A stretch of 64,000 nucleotides of DNA from contig NZ_DAMBQF010000001.1 in assembly GCF_032062245.1 (NCBI RefSeq), positions 186,001-250,000 on the forward strand, read 5' to 3'. Source of the stretch: Soonwooa sp032062245. Its GTDB lineage: Bacteria; Bacteroidota; Bacteroidia; Flavobacteriales; Weeksellaceae. Positions 1 through 9,280 of the stretch are shown piece after piece; position 1 is the first letter of the stretch; each line of letters starts with the position of its first letter. The notes beneath the pieces were generated by a model that saw only the letters and a program-made list of their open reading frames with translations, searched no databases and was not told where the DNA came from. The translations under genes and the position numbers were made by a program.

Positions 1-652
1 TAATGTTATTAAACTTCGCGATTAAATGTACGGATTTTTCTTTAGAACGATAAAGTCTTATGCCTTCCCTACTATCTTGCTTTTTGTTAAGATGTACAAA
101 TATTAAATCCTCCAAAAATTTGGGTTTGAAGTCACTTTCTTTATAAGTTGGCAAATTATTTTCAATTTTAAATAAAATCGAATGATTGGCTTTTGCAACA
201 GCAACATCGTAACCACTTCCGCCCAACGATTTTTCGTTTAAAACAAAAGCGTCAACATCAGCCCATTTCGCCAAAGAAGCCATCAAAGTCGAACTACTTC
301 CCAAACCATAATTGCTAGGAAATTGCAAATTGGAAGTAATTTCAATATTTTGATCAGCCTCGAATTTTGTCGAGCCGAGCAACTGACAGTTTTTTAAAGT
401 TTTTAAAACAAATTCGGCAGCTTCAGGATTATTAGACTCGAGAACTTGCCAAGATTTGTAATCAATCTTAGTCGTTAACCAAATTTGCCCTTGATGTTTT
501 CCTGTCCAAATAACTAGATGATTGGGCTCTTGTTGCTCTCTAAAAAAAAACTCTTGCCCCCAATTGGTTGGTACAGCAAGAGCTTCGGCGCCGTCTAACA
601 CGACGTATTCTGAAGTGAGCAATAATTTCCCGCGAGAAAAAATTTGACTCAT
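1..652 (-). CDS. GHMP-family kinase (GYDIA-type), C-terminus outside window
   Basis: The reading frame starts at the ATG complementary to 650-652 and stays open to the left edge, so 217 codons are visible and the C-terminus is missing. The protein starts MSQIFSRGKLLLTSEYVVL, the usual beta-strand opening of GHMP kinases. It has the glycine/serine-rich ATP loop SNYGLGSSST and, further on, a GSGYDVAVA motif close to the one that names the flavobacterial GYDIA GHMP kinases. Family members phosphorylate small metabolites such as mevalonate or sugars; the substrate here cannot be read from sequence. It lies 9 bases after fabD on the same strand, so co-transcription is likely. The family call is confident, the substrate unknown. 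Confidence 0.85.
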   Translation of the reverse strand, partial: MSQIFSRGKLLLTSEYVVLDGAEALAVPTNWGQEFFFREQQEPNHLVIWTGKHQGQIWLTTKIDYKSWQVLESNNPEAAEFVLKTLKNCQLLGSTKFEADQNIEITSNLQFPSNYGLGSSSTLMASLAKWADVDAFVLNEKSLGGSGYDVAVAKANHSILFKIENNLPTYKESDFKPKFLEDLIFVHLNKKQDSREGIRLYRSKEKSVHLIAKFNNI

Positions 653-661
653 ATTTTTAAA

Positions 662-1537
662 TTATAATGCAGAAGAAACAAAAACTTCTGGGTTAATTTT
701 TTTGATAAGACCTTGTAAAGTCTTTCCTGGTCCAACTTCGATAAACATCTCAGCGCCATCTTTAATCATATTTTGTACACTTTGTGTCCACTTAACAGGA
801 CCTGTCAATTGTGCAATAAGATTTTTCTGAATTTCTAATGGATCAGAAACTGCAGTCGTCGTAATGTTTTGATAAACCGGAATTGTCGCTTTTCTAAACT
901 TTGTGTTTTCAATAGCTGCCGCCAATTTTTCTTGTGCTGGTTGCATCAAAGGAGAATGGAACGCACCATTAACTGGCAACAACAAAGCTCTTTTAGCTCC
1001 AGCTTCTTTTAGTGCAACACAAGCTGCCTCAACCGCTGCTGTTTCACCAGAAATTACCAATTGTCCAGGACAGTTGTAATTTGCAGGAACAACAATACCA
1101 TCAATCGATTGACAAATATCTTCTACAACTTTATCTTCTAAACCTAGAATAGCCGCCATAGAACTTGGGTTGATGTCACAAGCTTCTTGCATAGCTTCTG
1201 CTCTAGCTGCCACCAATTTTAGTCCATCTTCAAAAGATAAAACACCATTTGCTACCAAAGCCGAAAACTCACCAAGTGAATGTCCTGCCACCATCTGCGC
1301 ACCAAGAGCATCTGCAGCTTTAACACCAGCAACAGAATGAATAAAAATTGCAGGTTGTGTTACTTTAGTTTTTTTAAGATCTTCATCAGTTCCTGCGAAC
1401 ATGATGTTAAGAATATCGAAACCAAGAATCTCATTTGCAGAATCCATCAAATCTTTGATGTCTCTACGGGCGTCATACAGCTCCTTACCCATCCCAACAT
1501 ATTGAGACCCTTGTCCAGGGAATACAAGTGCTTTCAT
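662..1537 (-). CDS. fabD: Malonyl-CoA:ACP transacylase FabD
   Basis: FabD transfers malonyl groups from CoA to acyl carrier protein and so feeds fatty-acid chain elongation in the cytoplasm. The 291-residue length is normal for the family. The N-terminus has the FPGQGSQ motif, the nucleophile elbow GHSLGE puts the catalytic serine near residue 87, and GAFHSPLM supplies the catalytic histidine near residue 194. The C-terminal EVGPGKTL motif is also present. It lies 28 bases downstream of the LysM gene and 9 bases upstream of the GHMP kinase gene, as part of a six-gene minus-strand run. No lesion is seen, and the assignment is secure. Confidence 0.97.
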   Translation of the reverse strand: MKALVFPGQGSQYVGMGKELYDARRDIKDLMDSANEILGFDILNIMFAGTDEDLKKTKVTQPAIFIHSVAGVKAADALGAQMVAGHSLGEFSALVANGVLSFEDGLKLVAARAEAMQEACDINPSSMAAILGLEDKVVEDICQSIDGIVVPANYNCPGQLVISGETAAVEAACVALKEAGAKRALLLPVNGAFHSPLMQPAQEKLAAAIENTKFRKATIPVYQNITTTAVSDPLEIQKNLIAQLTGPVKWTQSVQNMIKDGAEMFIEVGPGKTLQGLIKKINPEVFVSSAL

Positions 1538-1565
1538 ATATATTAACTCTTTCCTATATTAATTA

Positions 1566-3518
1566 TTAAGGCACCAATCTTACCACTCTGTAACCTGTGT
1601 TAATGTAAGCACCGTTTGGTTTTGCTCGAGTAAATTCGAATTTTGTTGCTAATTGCGTTTGCGATTTATTAATTTGTTTAAAAATCTCGCCTTTTTTATT
1701 TTCACGAGACAACATATCATTAACCACATCAAATCCTACAACAGCGTAGCGACTTGGCGTTTTGCAATATTTAGTTTTATAATCTTTAAGAACTTCCTTC
1801 TCGAAAGAACCTTCTGTATTAATTTTTTTATCCATCAAATACACCAAGCTCGATTGTGATAAGTCATCCATCTTTTTCTCAAAGGTTGAATTATAAAACA
1901 TGCTAAATGCTTTGTTACCTGTAACTTCTTTTGACAAGGCAATTAATCGATTTGCAAAAGCCGTCCCAACATTATCATCATCATTTGCCAATACCGCAAT
2001 AACTGGCGCAGATTGACCTGTCATCATATTTTGGTCTGCTTTGATGTCGTTAGCAGAATTTACAATAATAACTTCTGGTTTCTTTAGAGATTTTTCTAAA
2101 CCTACTTTCAATGCATTTGCATTTGCTTTAGAATCATCAGCTACAATGTATATTTTTTGATCGGAGTAAACTTGCCCAACTTCCTTCACAATCTTCTCGA
2201 TGTAAGCATCTTGGTTAGTTTCTGCAATTATTAAATTACTATAATCATATAAATCTTCGGAGTTAGCAAAAGGCGCTACAACAGGGATTTTTTTATTTTT
2301 TACAAATTCTAAAACCTCTAAAACACTGGTTTTAAAAAATGGACCTATTATTAAATCTGTATTATCTTGATTAATTTGCGAAATGCTATTTTTAAAGGTA
2401 TTTTCGTTACCAGCATCAATAACCTTGATGTCAAGATTCATCCCATTAGCAACATTACGCTCAATCGCCAACTTAGCACCAGTCATAAAGTCTAACGCCA
2501 TCGATCTGTACTTACTATCATTAGCATCAAAACCAAATGGCAACATGATAACAACGTTAAGAGCATCACCATTTTTCTTGCTGTACATAGGATCTAGTTT
2601 TTTAATTTTTAAAACCATCCCTGCACGAAGACCATTAACCAAATCTGGATTAAGCGCCAACAATTCGCTTAGATCAACATTAAAACGATTTGTAATTCCG
2701 AAAACTGTATCGCCACTTTTTACTGTATAAGTAATAAAGTCATCCGAATTGCTCGTTGAATAATTTGTCGAATTAGAAGTCGTATTATTGTCGTTTGATG
2801 TTGATGTAGTTGTCGTTGTTTTAGTTGGCTTTACATCTTCAATTTCTGTGGTTGTCGTTACAGCATCACCAGCAACTCTAATTTGCTCACCCACTTTAAG
2901 ACCTTTATCTTCAAGACCAGGATTTAAAGCAAACAATTGTTTTTGAGTGATGTTAAACGCTCTCGAAATTTTATAATAATTGTCTTTTTCCTTTACAAGG
3001 TAGAAATCTTTTGACTCAACAGTTGCAGTCTTTGTCGGATGCGTCGTAGAAGTGGTCGTTGTTGTTGTACTTGCCACAACTTCTGTACTTTCGGCATATT
3101 TCTTTATACTTTCCAAAGGAAGAATAACCTGATCACCGATTTTCATATGAGAATCTAGATCTGGATTTAATTTTCTAAGATCTGCCTCCGAAATATGATA
3201 TTGTTTTGTAATACCGTAAATCGTTTGTTTTGGTTGCAGAATAATCGCTCCCGTTTTCGCAGTAGAAGTCGTTGTTGTAACTTTTGGTGTCGTTGTAGTT
3301 GTCACAACTTTTCCAGATTTTGAAACCTTTAACACATCACCAATACCAAGCGCACCATCTTTAACTTGAGGGTTAAGTTGGTACAATTCGGCTACAGTTA
3401 GTCCGTACTTTTTGGCAATACCATAAGGCGTTTCTTTAGGTTCAACCTTGTGAGTTGCCTGTGCACTTGCTGTTAAAACTGTTGCTAACGCTGATAAAAC
3501 AAAGAATTTCTTAATCAT
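1566..3518 (-). CDS. LysM-repeat protein fused to a periplasmic-binding-protein-like domain
   Basis: This 650-residue exported protein has a signal peptide ending around ASAQA. Four LysM-type peptidoglycan-binding repeats lie at about residues 22-65, 92-135, 170-212 and 262-306; the fourth contains VKSGDTVFGI. The repeats are joined by linkers made almost only of threonine and serine. Residues of about 320-650 resemble a type 1 periplasmic binding fold of the amino-acid ABC transporter kind (VVIMLPFG near its start, DLIIGPFF further on). I infer anchoring to the cell wall through LysM and ligand sensing or binding through the C-terminal domain; no permease or ATPase gene is adjacent. A -7 box just upstream suggests it also has its own promoter. 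Confidence 0.85.
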   Translation of the reverse strand: MIKKFFVLSALATVLTASAQATHKVEPKETPYGIAKKYGLTVAELYQLNPQVKDGALGIGDVLKVSKSGKVVTTTTTPKVTTTTSTAKTGAIILQPKQTIYGITKQYHISEADLRKLNPDLDSHMKIGDQVILPLESIKKYAESTEVVASTTTTTTSTTHPTKTATVESKDFYLVKEKDNYYKISRAFNITQKQLFALNPGLEDKGLKVGEQIRVAGDAVTTTTEIEDVKPTKTTTTTSTSNDNNTTSNSTNYSTSNSDDFITYTVKSGDTVFGITNRFNVDLSELLALNPDLVNGLRAGMVLKIKKLDPMYSKKNGDALNVVIMLPFGFDANDSKYRSMALDFMTGAKLAIERNVANGMNLDIKVIDAGNENTFKNSISQINQDNTDLIIGPFFKTSVLEVLEFVKNKKIPVVAPFANSEDLYDYSNLIIAETNQDAYIEKIVKEVGQVYSDQKIYIVADDSKANANALKVGLEKSLKKPEVIIVNSANDIKADQNMMTGQSAPVIAVLANDDDNVGTAFANRLIALSKEVTGNKAFSMFYNSTFEKKMDDLSQSSLVYLMDKKINTEGSFEKEVLKDYKTKYCKTPSRYAVVGFDVVNDMLSRENKKGEIFKQINKSQTQLATKFEFTRAKPNGAYINTGYRVVRLVP

Positions 3519-3535
3519 CTGGAAATTTATATTTA

Positions 3536-3543
3536 CAAAAATA
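3536..3543 (-). promoter_or_regulatory. -7 box (TATTTTTG) upstream of the LysM gene
   Basis: The minus strand reads TATTTTTG, matching the Bacteroidota -7 consensus TAnnTTTG, 18 bases before the LysM ATG. No TTG at the expected -33 distance was found. It lies in the gap after bshC, so it would be an internal promoter. Confidence 0.5.
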
Positions 3544-3549
3544 AGGCTT

Positions 3550-5130
3550 TCAAATTAAATGTGAAATGATCAATTCTGATTTTTCGACATTCATCATATC
3601 GTAACAAGATTTTAGCCAATCTCGGCCAGCATCGGCGAAAAAAACAGAAAAATTAAACTGTCGCTCTTGCCAAATTCCGCCAGGATGGACTTTTAAAAAT
3701 AAATCTTCATATTGCTTTAGCTTTTCGCCTTGCTTGATCCGCTCTGCCCGCAACAATCTTTTTTGCATTCTTTTAAAAGATTTTAGTTGTCGTGTTTCTT
3801 CGGCGTCAACAAGGTTTTTAAAACTAATATCTGTTAAACCAGCTTCGTCTTTTAACACAGAAAAACGATTTTTAAAATCTTCTTCTTGTTGAATTAAAAG
3901 CTCATGAAGCGGATGATTTTCCACCAAATGTTTTTTAATAATAACCGAAAAATCCTCAAAAAATTCTGCAATTGTTAAATTTAATTTTTCAATTTTCTTA
4001 AATGTTTTTTCATTTAAAAACAATAAAGAATTTCGAGGAATCAAAATCGGAAAGGGCAGTTCTACAGAATTAAAAAAATCTGGAAGCTCCAACCAATACA
4101 TGATTTCGGCGTTACCACCAACATAAGCCAAATTCGGTAAAATGCTTTCCTGATAAGCTGGACGAAGCACCGCATTTGGACTAAATTTTTCGGGGAAATT
4201 ATTTAATTCTTCTAAAATCTCTTCTTCAGAAAAACTAATGTCTGTGTCCAAAACCTTGTAAACACCATCGATTTTTTCAATACGATTACGTGTTTCCGAC
4301 AAATAGAAAAGATTTATTTCGCGCGGATTAACTTGGATTTTATGGTATTTTTGTTCGAGAAGTTGACGTTTTTCTGCTGTGGTTTTAAAAAGTTGTTCGT
4401 TTAATAATTCCTTTTTAAAAGTAGGAATCATCAACGTTTTAAGATCTTTATCATCACCATCCAACATTAATAAGCCATAATCTGCAAAAAGATTTTGTCC
4501 AATAATTCGGGTTGCTTCGGCAAAAGTATTTCCGACTTTATAAGCTTCTTTCATCATCAGAATAAGCTCTGTCCCGAAAACATAATCTTTAAACTCCTTC
4601 TCAAACTCAGAAATAAAAAATTGATCTTCAACTTTTATACGACCAACTGCGCCACCTTGTTTGGCTTTAGTTTGATAAAAATGGTTTTCGGTTTTGAAAT
4701 GGTCAATCTCATCAAAATCATGATCTTCAGTAGCCATCCAAAAAATCGGAACGAAATTTTTAGTTGGAAATTTTTCTTTTAAAAAGTTTGCAGTTTTTAT
4801 CGTTTGCAAAATCTTATAAATAAAAAAAACAGGTCCCGTAAAAAGGTTAAGTTGATGTCCTGTTGTTATCGTAAATGTCTCTTCATCCTTCAAAAGATCC
4901 AGATTCTGCTTTTGCAAATCTGTCAACTTTGAAGATTGCAACTGCATCGATAAACTTGTATGCAAAACCTCGCGATTAGCTTTTGGAAAAGACTTTTGCT
5001 TTAATTCTATTTGTTTTGAAATATTATCAAGACTAAAAATCTTGTCACCAGCAAAGCCCAAATCATCGTTAAGAAAATCCTTGATGAGTTGGGGTATATT
5101 TTTGATATGATTAAAAGCTATATTCATCAC
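3550..5130 (-). CDS. bshC: Bacillithiol biosynthesis cysteine-adding enzyme BshC
   Basis: BshC is assigned the last step of bacillithiol synthesis, adding cysteine to glucosaminyl-malate to make the low-molecular-weight thiol of Firmicutes and many Bacteroidota. The 526-residue length is typical. Characteristic motifs are TTGHQLNLFTGP (about residues 89-100) and FWMATEDHDF (about 130-139), which lie in the Rossmann-like core, and a C-terminal coiled region with the family ending GIWQERQFN. The first two codons are both ATG, so the start is uncertain by one residue. It follows the porin gene by 7 bases. Other bacillithiol genes (bshA, bshB) are not in the window. Confidence 0.95.
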   Translation of the reverse strand: MMNIAFNHIKNIPQLIKDFLNDDLGFAGDKIFSLDNISKQIELKQKSFPKANREVLHTSLSMQLQSSKLTDLQKQNLDLLKDEETFTITTGHQLNLFTGPVFFIYKILQTIKTANFLKEKFPTKNFVPIFWMATEDHDFDEIDHFKTENHFYQTKAKQGGAVGRIKVEDQFFISEFEKEFKDYVFGTELILMMKEAYKVGNTFAEATRIIGQNLFADYGLLMLDGDDKDLKTLMIPTFKKELLNEQLFKTTAEKRQLLEQKYHKIQVNPREINLFYLSETRNRIEKIDGVYKVLDTDISFSEEEILEELNNFPEKFSPNAVLRPAYQESILPNLAYVGGNAEIMYWLELPDFFNSVELPFPILIPRNSLLFLNEKTFKKIEKLNLTIAEFFEDFSVIIKKHLVENHPLHELLIQQEEDFKNRFSVLKDEAGLTDISFKNLVDAEETRQLKSFKRMQKRLLRAERIKQGEKLKQYEDLFLKVHPGGIWQERQFNFSVFFADAGRDWLKSCYDMMNVEKSELIISHLI

Positions 5131-5137
5131 ACCAAAA

Positions 5138-7054
5138 TTAACTAAATAAGTACCAAACGATTCCTAAGTTAAGACGAAAATCATAAATCGGAAAATATGG
5201 CGCTGTATAAGATTTGTTCTGTAAAAATGTCGTGTTAAAATGTTGCGCTTCGATGTAGAAGAACATTCTTTTAACTTTTAGATTGAAGTAAGCATCAGCA
5301 ATTGGTTGTCCTCCGATAGAATAAGCTTTGTCATTCGGCAACATAAATTCGTTAAGTATCGGCGAGTAATCTCGCGATGCAAACTTGGTAAAATAATACA
5401 TTTTGATACCCGCTTGGATTTCCGCTGCATCTTTGAAAGCTTTGGTTTGATAAAACAAATTAGCTCGTCCAATAAAGCTTGGCATCGGATAATAGTCTTT
5501 CCCCGAAATGGCATTTTGAAAATGTAGACGACCATTAAGGTTAAACTTCCCATAACGCAAAGTCGCTTCACCACCAACTTGTGTAATATTAAGCGCATCG
5601 CTGGCTTGTAAAGACTGTCCTTGATTATTAAAATAAGCATAATTATCAACACGTACCAAATTGAGATAAATATTAGCGTCAAACCATTTTAGTCGCAGTT
5701 TTGCACCAAGCTCTGTCACACTTTGATTTTTTGGATCGCTCAGATAATAGTTGTAGCTCGCGTAGTTGGAACTATTAAGGATGTTATTAAAACTCGGTGT
5801 CGCGCTTTGAAAATTAAAATGCGCATCGACAAAGTAATCTTTAATAGGTTCGAACTCAACTAAATTTGTCGTTTTAAGAAAGGTCCCGAACGTATTACCA
5901 TTAGAAAATTCAAGATAAGATTTGAGTTGAAAGCGATTCCAAAGTTTAATTTGAAGATTCCCTAAAGCTCCGAATCTATTTTCTTTTAATTTACCAGGAA
6001 TTCCTAGAGAATCCGATGGGTAAAGGTTTCCGAAAGTAATACTCTGATGACGAACACCTGCGTCTAGCTTAAAATTCTCTTTGTCCCAAACCAAACTAAA
6101 GGTATTACTAAGATTATCCGAATATTTTTTAGAATTTAAACTGTATCCTTTAATGACATTTTTACTGAAAAAATCATCTGCAACCGTTTGATTAAAATAG
6201 TACTTGTTGCCCTGATGCGAAATCGTGTGACGCAATTTGAATGGATACTTTTCTGGATCCAAAGGCGCAAACTCGTGACTAAAATAATAGCGACGATAGT
6301 AAAGTCTCGATGTAACGCCTTCTAAATTTGTTTCTAAATTTTGTCGGTTTTTAAAACGAGAATCACCACTCAAAAAGACACTTAGATCAGCAATACCGCC
6401 ATTCTCTTCGTTGTTTACGTTTTGATGAATGTAATGCGCGAAAGCTTCGTATTTTTTATTTTTAGAAATATAATGCCCCGAAAAAATAGTATTGTTAGAA
6501 GCCGCCAAACTGTTTCTGTACAAACCTTGCGAACGAAGCCCCATATACTCTATCGCAAAATTGAAATTCTTACCAATATTTTGTGTATAAGTCGAGTTAA
6601 GTGCTGCACCGTTGCGCATCGAGTTATGATACACAAATGTTGCTGTTGGCGTTTTAACATCATAATATTTGATATCGTCCGAACCTAGAATAAAAAATGA
6701 CTTATTAGTTGGCAACACGGACAAATTTTGCTCTTTATTGGTTTCAAAAATCAAAGGTTGAAATCCTGAGCCTATATTGGAAAACTGGATTTTCCCAAAA
6801 TTATCTCGGTTGTTAAACTGCGTGAATTCGTATGATCGCGAAATAGAAAAACTTGTATCAAATAGCTTCTTCTGCGAAAATTGCGTTTGATACAAGTAAT
6901 CGTTAATAGTAGGTTTAAAAATTTCGAGAGAGTCTGACTTCCCCGAAACCACAACCAAAGTATCTTCACTTTTTCTCGTTTCGTCCTTTGTCGTAACAAT
7001 CTGTGCTGACAAAAACTGAACGCCGAAAAGTAATATTAAAAGAATGTATTTCAT
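5138..7054 (-). CDS. Putative outer-membrane porin (Porin_10-like)
   Basis: The 638-residue protein has a signal peptide (MKYILLILLFGVQFLSAQ) and then a long chain of alternating aromatic and polar strands ending in LGIVWYLFS, a typical outer-membrane beta-barrel end with an aromatic penultimate region. Overall layout, length and the segment around YNSMRNGA-like turns match the large uncharacterised Bacteroidota putative porin family. The cargo is unknown. It has its own -7 box 18 bases upstream and is followed after 7 bases by bshC, an unusual neighbour for which I infer no functional link beyond shared transcription. Confidence 0.8.
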   Translation of the reverse strand: MKYILLILLFGVQFLSAQIVTTKDETRKSEDTLVVVSGKSDSLEIFKPTINDYLYQTQFSQKKLFDTSFSISRSYEFTQFNNRDNFGKIQFSNIGSGFQPLIFETNKEQNLSVLPTNKSFFILGSDDIKYYDVKTPTATFVYHNSMRNGAALNSTYTQNIGKNFNFAIEYMGLRSQGLYRNSLAASNNTIFSGHYISKNKKYEAFAHYIHQNVNNEENGGIADLSVFLSGDSRFKNRQNLETNLEGVTSRLYYRRYYFSHEFAPLDPEKYPFKLRHTISHQGNKYYFNQTVADDFFSKNVIKGYSLNSKKYSDNLSNTFSLVWDKENFKLDAGVRHQSITFGNLYPSDSLGIPGKLKENRFGALGNLQIKLWNRFQLKSYLEFSNGNTFGTFLKTTNLVEFEPIKDYFVDAHFNFQSATPSFNNILNSSNYASYNYYLSDPKNQSVTELGAKLRLKWFDANIYLNLVRVDNYAYFNNQGQSLQASDALNITQVGGEATLRYGKFNLNGRLHFQNAISGKDYYPMPSFIGRANLFYQTKAFKDAAEIQAGIKMYYFTKFASRDYSPILNEFMLPNDKAYSIGGQPIADAYFNLKVKRMFFYIEAQHFNTTFLQNKSYTAPYFPIYDFRLNLGIVWYLFS

Positions 7055-7071
7055 TCGTAAATTTTGAAATA

Positions 7072-7079
7072 CAAAAGTA
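7072..7079 (-). promoter_or_regulatory. -7 box (TACTTTTG) upstream of the porin gene
   Basis: The minus strand has TACTTTTG, an exact match to TAnnTTTG, 18 bases before the porin ATG in the 40-base gap after the secreted-protein gene. No well-spaced -33 TTG is visible. Confidence 0.5.
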
Positions 7080-7094
7080 ACGGATTTTTATGAA

Positions 7095-7772
7095 TTAGTT
7101 TTGATTAATAAACTCAACTAATTTTATTAAGTCAGCTTCCTTTGAAAGATTGATCTTGTTAGACTTGGCGAAGTCAGAGATTTTTTCTTTATTGTCTAAA
7201 GGAAGACTGACAAAGTCTTTCATATTTTTAGGAATTTTATAATAAGAATTATTTGAATAGATTAAATAAACATCTTTCTCTTTTGCGTAATAATCATTAG
7301 CATCTTTACCATAAGCATTTGGACTTTTTTCTCCTTTTAGCAACTCAACTTTTTCACGTTTATATAATTTAGTTTTTGTGCCATCTTGTAAAAGAACTAA
7401 GTATCCCAACTTACTTTTATCGTCAATACGATAATTAAGACAGACATAAGTCTTTTTGAGATCAGGAAAATTAATTTTCAATCCTTCCTCTTTATTTGCG
7501 AAAAACGTCTCGTTATTTTGAGAGAACTCCATTTCATCTTCATATGCATTATAACGCAAGGGTTGAACATCTTTACTATAATTAGCAATTATAACTTTAG
7601 CAAAATCTTTACTTGATGTGTAAGGAGATCCGTCAATGACATAGTCTTTTGATGATGGTCGGTTAGCTCTGGTAAAAAAATTACCTGTCGAAAATGAAAC
7701 ATTCTCGTTACCCGCTTGTGCAAATGTCATTTGTGAAGCAATCATTACAACTGCAAAAAAAATCTTTTTCAT
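7095..7772 (-). CDS. Secreted protein of unknown function
   Basis: I do not recognise a named family. The 225-residue protein begins with a clean signal peptide (MKKIFFAVVMIASQMTFAQ) and has no further hydrophobic segment, so it is probably periplasmic or secreted. The mature part contains the pattern LRYNAYEDEMEF followed by a run of beta strands, a type of sequence seen in other uncharacterised flavobacterial exported proteins. Lysine and asparagine are abundant. It is the first gene of the minus-strand run leading to the porin, bshC, the LysM protein and fabD, and has a good promoter upstream. Function is unknown. Confidence 0.75.
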   Translation of the reverse strand: MKKIFFAVVMIASQMTFAQAGNENVSFSTGNFFTRANRPSSKDYVIDGSPYTSSKDFAKVIIANYSKDVQPLRYNAYEDEMEFSQNNETFFANKEEGLKINFPDLKKTYVCLNYRIDDKSKLGYLVLLQDGTKTKLYKREKVELLKGEKSPNAYGKDANDYYAKEKDVYLIYSNNSYYKIPKNMKDFVSLPLDNKEKISDFAKSNKINLSKEADLIKLVEFINQN

Positions 7773-7789
7773 AAAAGTAATTTGATTTA

Positions 7790-7821
7790 CAAATATAATC
7801 TAAAAAAAATAGCCACCTCAA
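7790..7821 (-). promoter_or_regulatory. Promoter of the 225-residue secreted protein gene
   Basis: The minus strand has a -7 box TATATTTG (7797-7790) and a TTG (7821-7819) with a 21-base spacer, inside the 17-23 range typical of Bacteroidota promoters. The TTG lies inside the terminator stem of the upstream susD gene, so terminator and promoter overlap. Confidence 0.6.
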
Positions 7822-7833
7822 TTGAGATGGCTA
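7810..7833 (-). terminator. Rho-independent terminator after susD
   Basis: The arms TAGCCATCTCAA and TTGAGGTGGCTA pair in the minus-strand RNA with one G-U pair, followed by a run of nine T with one A. It lies 24 bases after the susD stop codon and fits a factor-independent terminator. Confidence 0.85.
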
Positions 7834-7857
7834 AAGTATTTAATATTTCAAAAAAAA

Positions 7858-9267
7858 TTATTTTGAATTATCATATCCTGGGTTAGGTAGAATTGGAGAG
7901 TTAGCCAAATCTGTTTCACCACGAGGAATTGGGAATGCATTAAGATTAGGATCTGTAGATGCACCTGCTGGTCTAGCAATAGTTGCCCCCCATCTTCTTA
8001 AATCCCATTGACGAAGTCCCTCACCAAGAAGTTCTTTCATTCTTTCAGTTTTTAGCATAGTCATATCAACAGAAGTTGCTGCTGAAAGACCTCTATTAGT
8101 TACAATTTGATTGTAATAATTTAATGCTTTAGTAGAGTCTCCTCCATTTAATTCAGCTTCAATACCGTTAAGTAGAATTTCTTCATAACGTAACATCTTG
8201 ATGTTATCTGCACCAACAGTATTAGTATATTTACCAGTACCATTGTTGTTAGATAAATATCTAACTGCACTAGCCCCAGAACCAACTACAGTTATAAGTT
8301 TCTTTCTGATGTCATTAGTTGTATAAGCGTCAAAAGCACTAGCTGAAACAGCAATATTACCATAACCCAATTGGTTAAGTCTTTGACGGTATGATCCAGT
8401 AGACAACGAAGAATTGATACCAACTGCTAATTCGAAAATTGAGTTAGGAGCAGCACCATTCATTACGAATTGGAAAGATACCTGATGTAAATCTTGTGTC
8501 GCAACAGAATATTTCCCGATCAAGTCATTAGTTAAAGATCTAACCTTAGCATAATCTCCTTTATATAGGTAATATCTAGACATCATCCCTTTAAGAGCAT
8601 TAATGGAAAGTTCAGTTTTATTACTTGCTCCCACAAAGTTAACTCCTGCAGTCATCAATTGAAGAGCTTTTGTAAAATCGGCTTCAATTTGTGCTTCAGT
8701 TTCAGCAATTGTTGCTCTAGGCATCACTGCTTTTGGGTCATATTTAATAGGTAATACAATACCCAAAGTTCCATTAGGAATATATTTTTGACCATACAAT
8801 CTAAATGCATCAAAAAAACCAATTGCTCTTAGTCCGTATGCTTGACCTTGTGCAAATAATGCATTACTTCTATCCGCATCTGATCCTTGAAGACTAGAGA
8901 TATTGGTACCAATAACAATATTCGCTTTTGCTATTGCAGTATAAATCTGATTATATGTACTAACCGCATAAGGGTCATTAGACAACATTGTATAGTTGTA
9001 AACGTTTTGATAATAACCACCTGCTAATGTACTGTACATTTCATCTGAACGAATCTCAGAATAAGCTAAAAAGTCAGCACCGTAATAAGTTGTAGCTCTC
9101 ATCGATGAATATATACCTCTTGTAAAGGCAATCACTTCATTAGATGTTTTTAAATCACTAACTATTACATCTTGATTAAACTCTCTGTCAACGAAGTCAT
9201 CAGAACAAGACACTGCTCCGAGTCCTACTATTAGTGAAAGAATTCCAATTTTTATTGTTTTTTTCAT
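7858..9267 (-). CDS. SusD/RagB-family outer-membrane lipoprotein (pair 1)
   Basis: SusD-type lipoproteins sit on the cell surface as lids over SusC channels and capture glycans, peptides or other nutrients. The 469-residue protein has a lipoprotein signal with lipobox GAVSC (modified cysteine near residue 21) followed by acidic residues (SDD), as expected for surface export. The helical TPR-like body includes the pattern ARANIVIG-like helix near residue 110 and the family's C-terminal RMKELLGEGLRQWDLRRWG segment. It follows susC by 13 bases and is closed by a strong terminator. No degradative enzyme is encoded next to it, so the ligand is unknown. Confidence 0.93.
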   Translation of the reverse strand: MKKTIKIGILSLIVGLGAVSCSDDFVDREFNQDVIVSDLKTSNEVIAFTRGIYSSMRATTYYGADFLAYSEIRSDEMYSTLAGGYYQNVYNYTMLSNDPYAVSTYNQIYTAIAKANIVIGTNISSLQGSDADRSNALFAQGQAYGLRAIGFFDAFRLYGQKYIPNGTLGIVLPIKYDPKAVMPRATIAETEAQIEADFTKALQLMTAGVNFVGASNKTELSINALKGMMSRYYLYKGDYAKVRSLTNDLIGKYSVATQDLHQVSFQFVMNGAAPNSIFELAVGINSSLSTGSYRQRLNQLGYGNIAVSASAFDAYTTNDIRKKLITVVGSGASAVRYLSNNNGTGKYTNTVGADNIKMLRYEEILLNGIEAELNGGDSTKALNYYNQIVTNRGLSAATSVDMTMLKTERMKELLGEGLRQWDLRRWGATIARPAGASTDPNLNAFPIPRGETDLANSPILPNPGYDNSK

Positions 9268-9280
9268 TGTATTAAAATTT

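Noticed and set aside
5278..5682. 134-codon minus-strand frame inside the porin gene
   Set aside because: It is an alternative frame of the porin coding sequence with no domain or translation signal.
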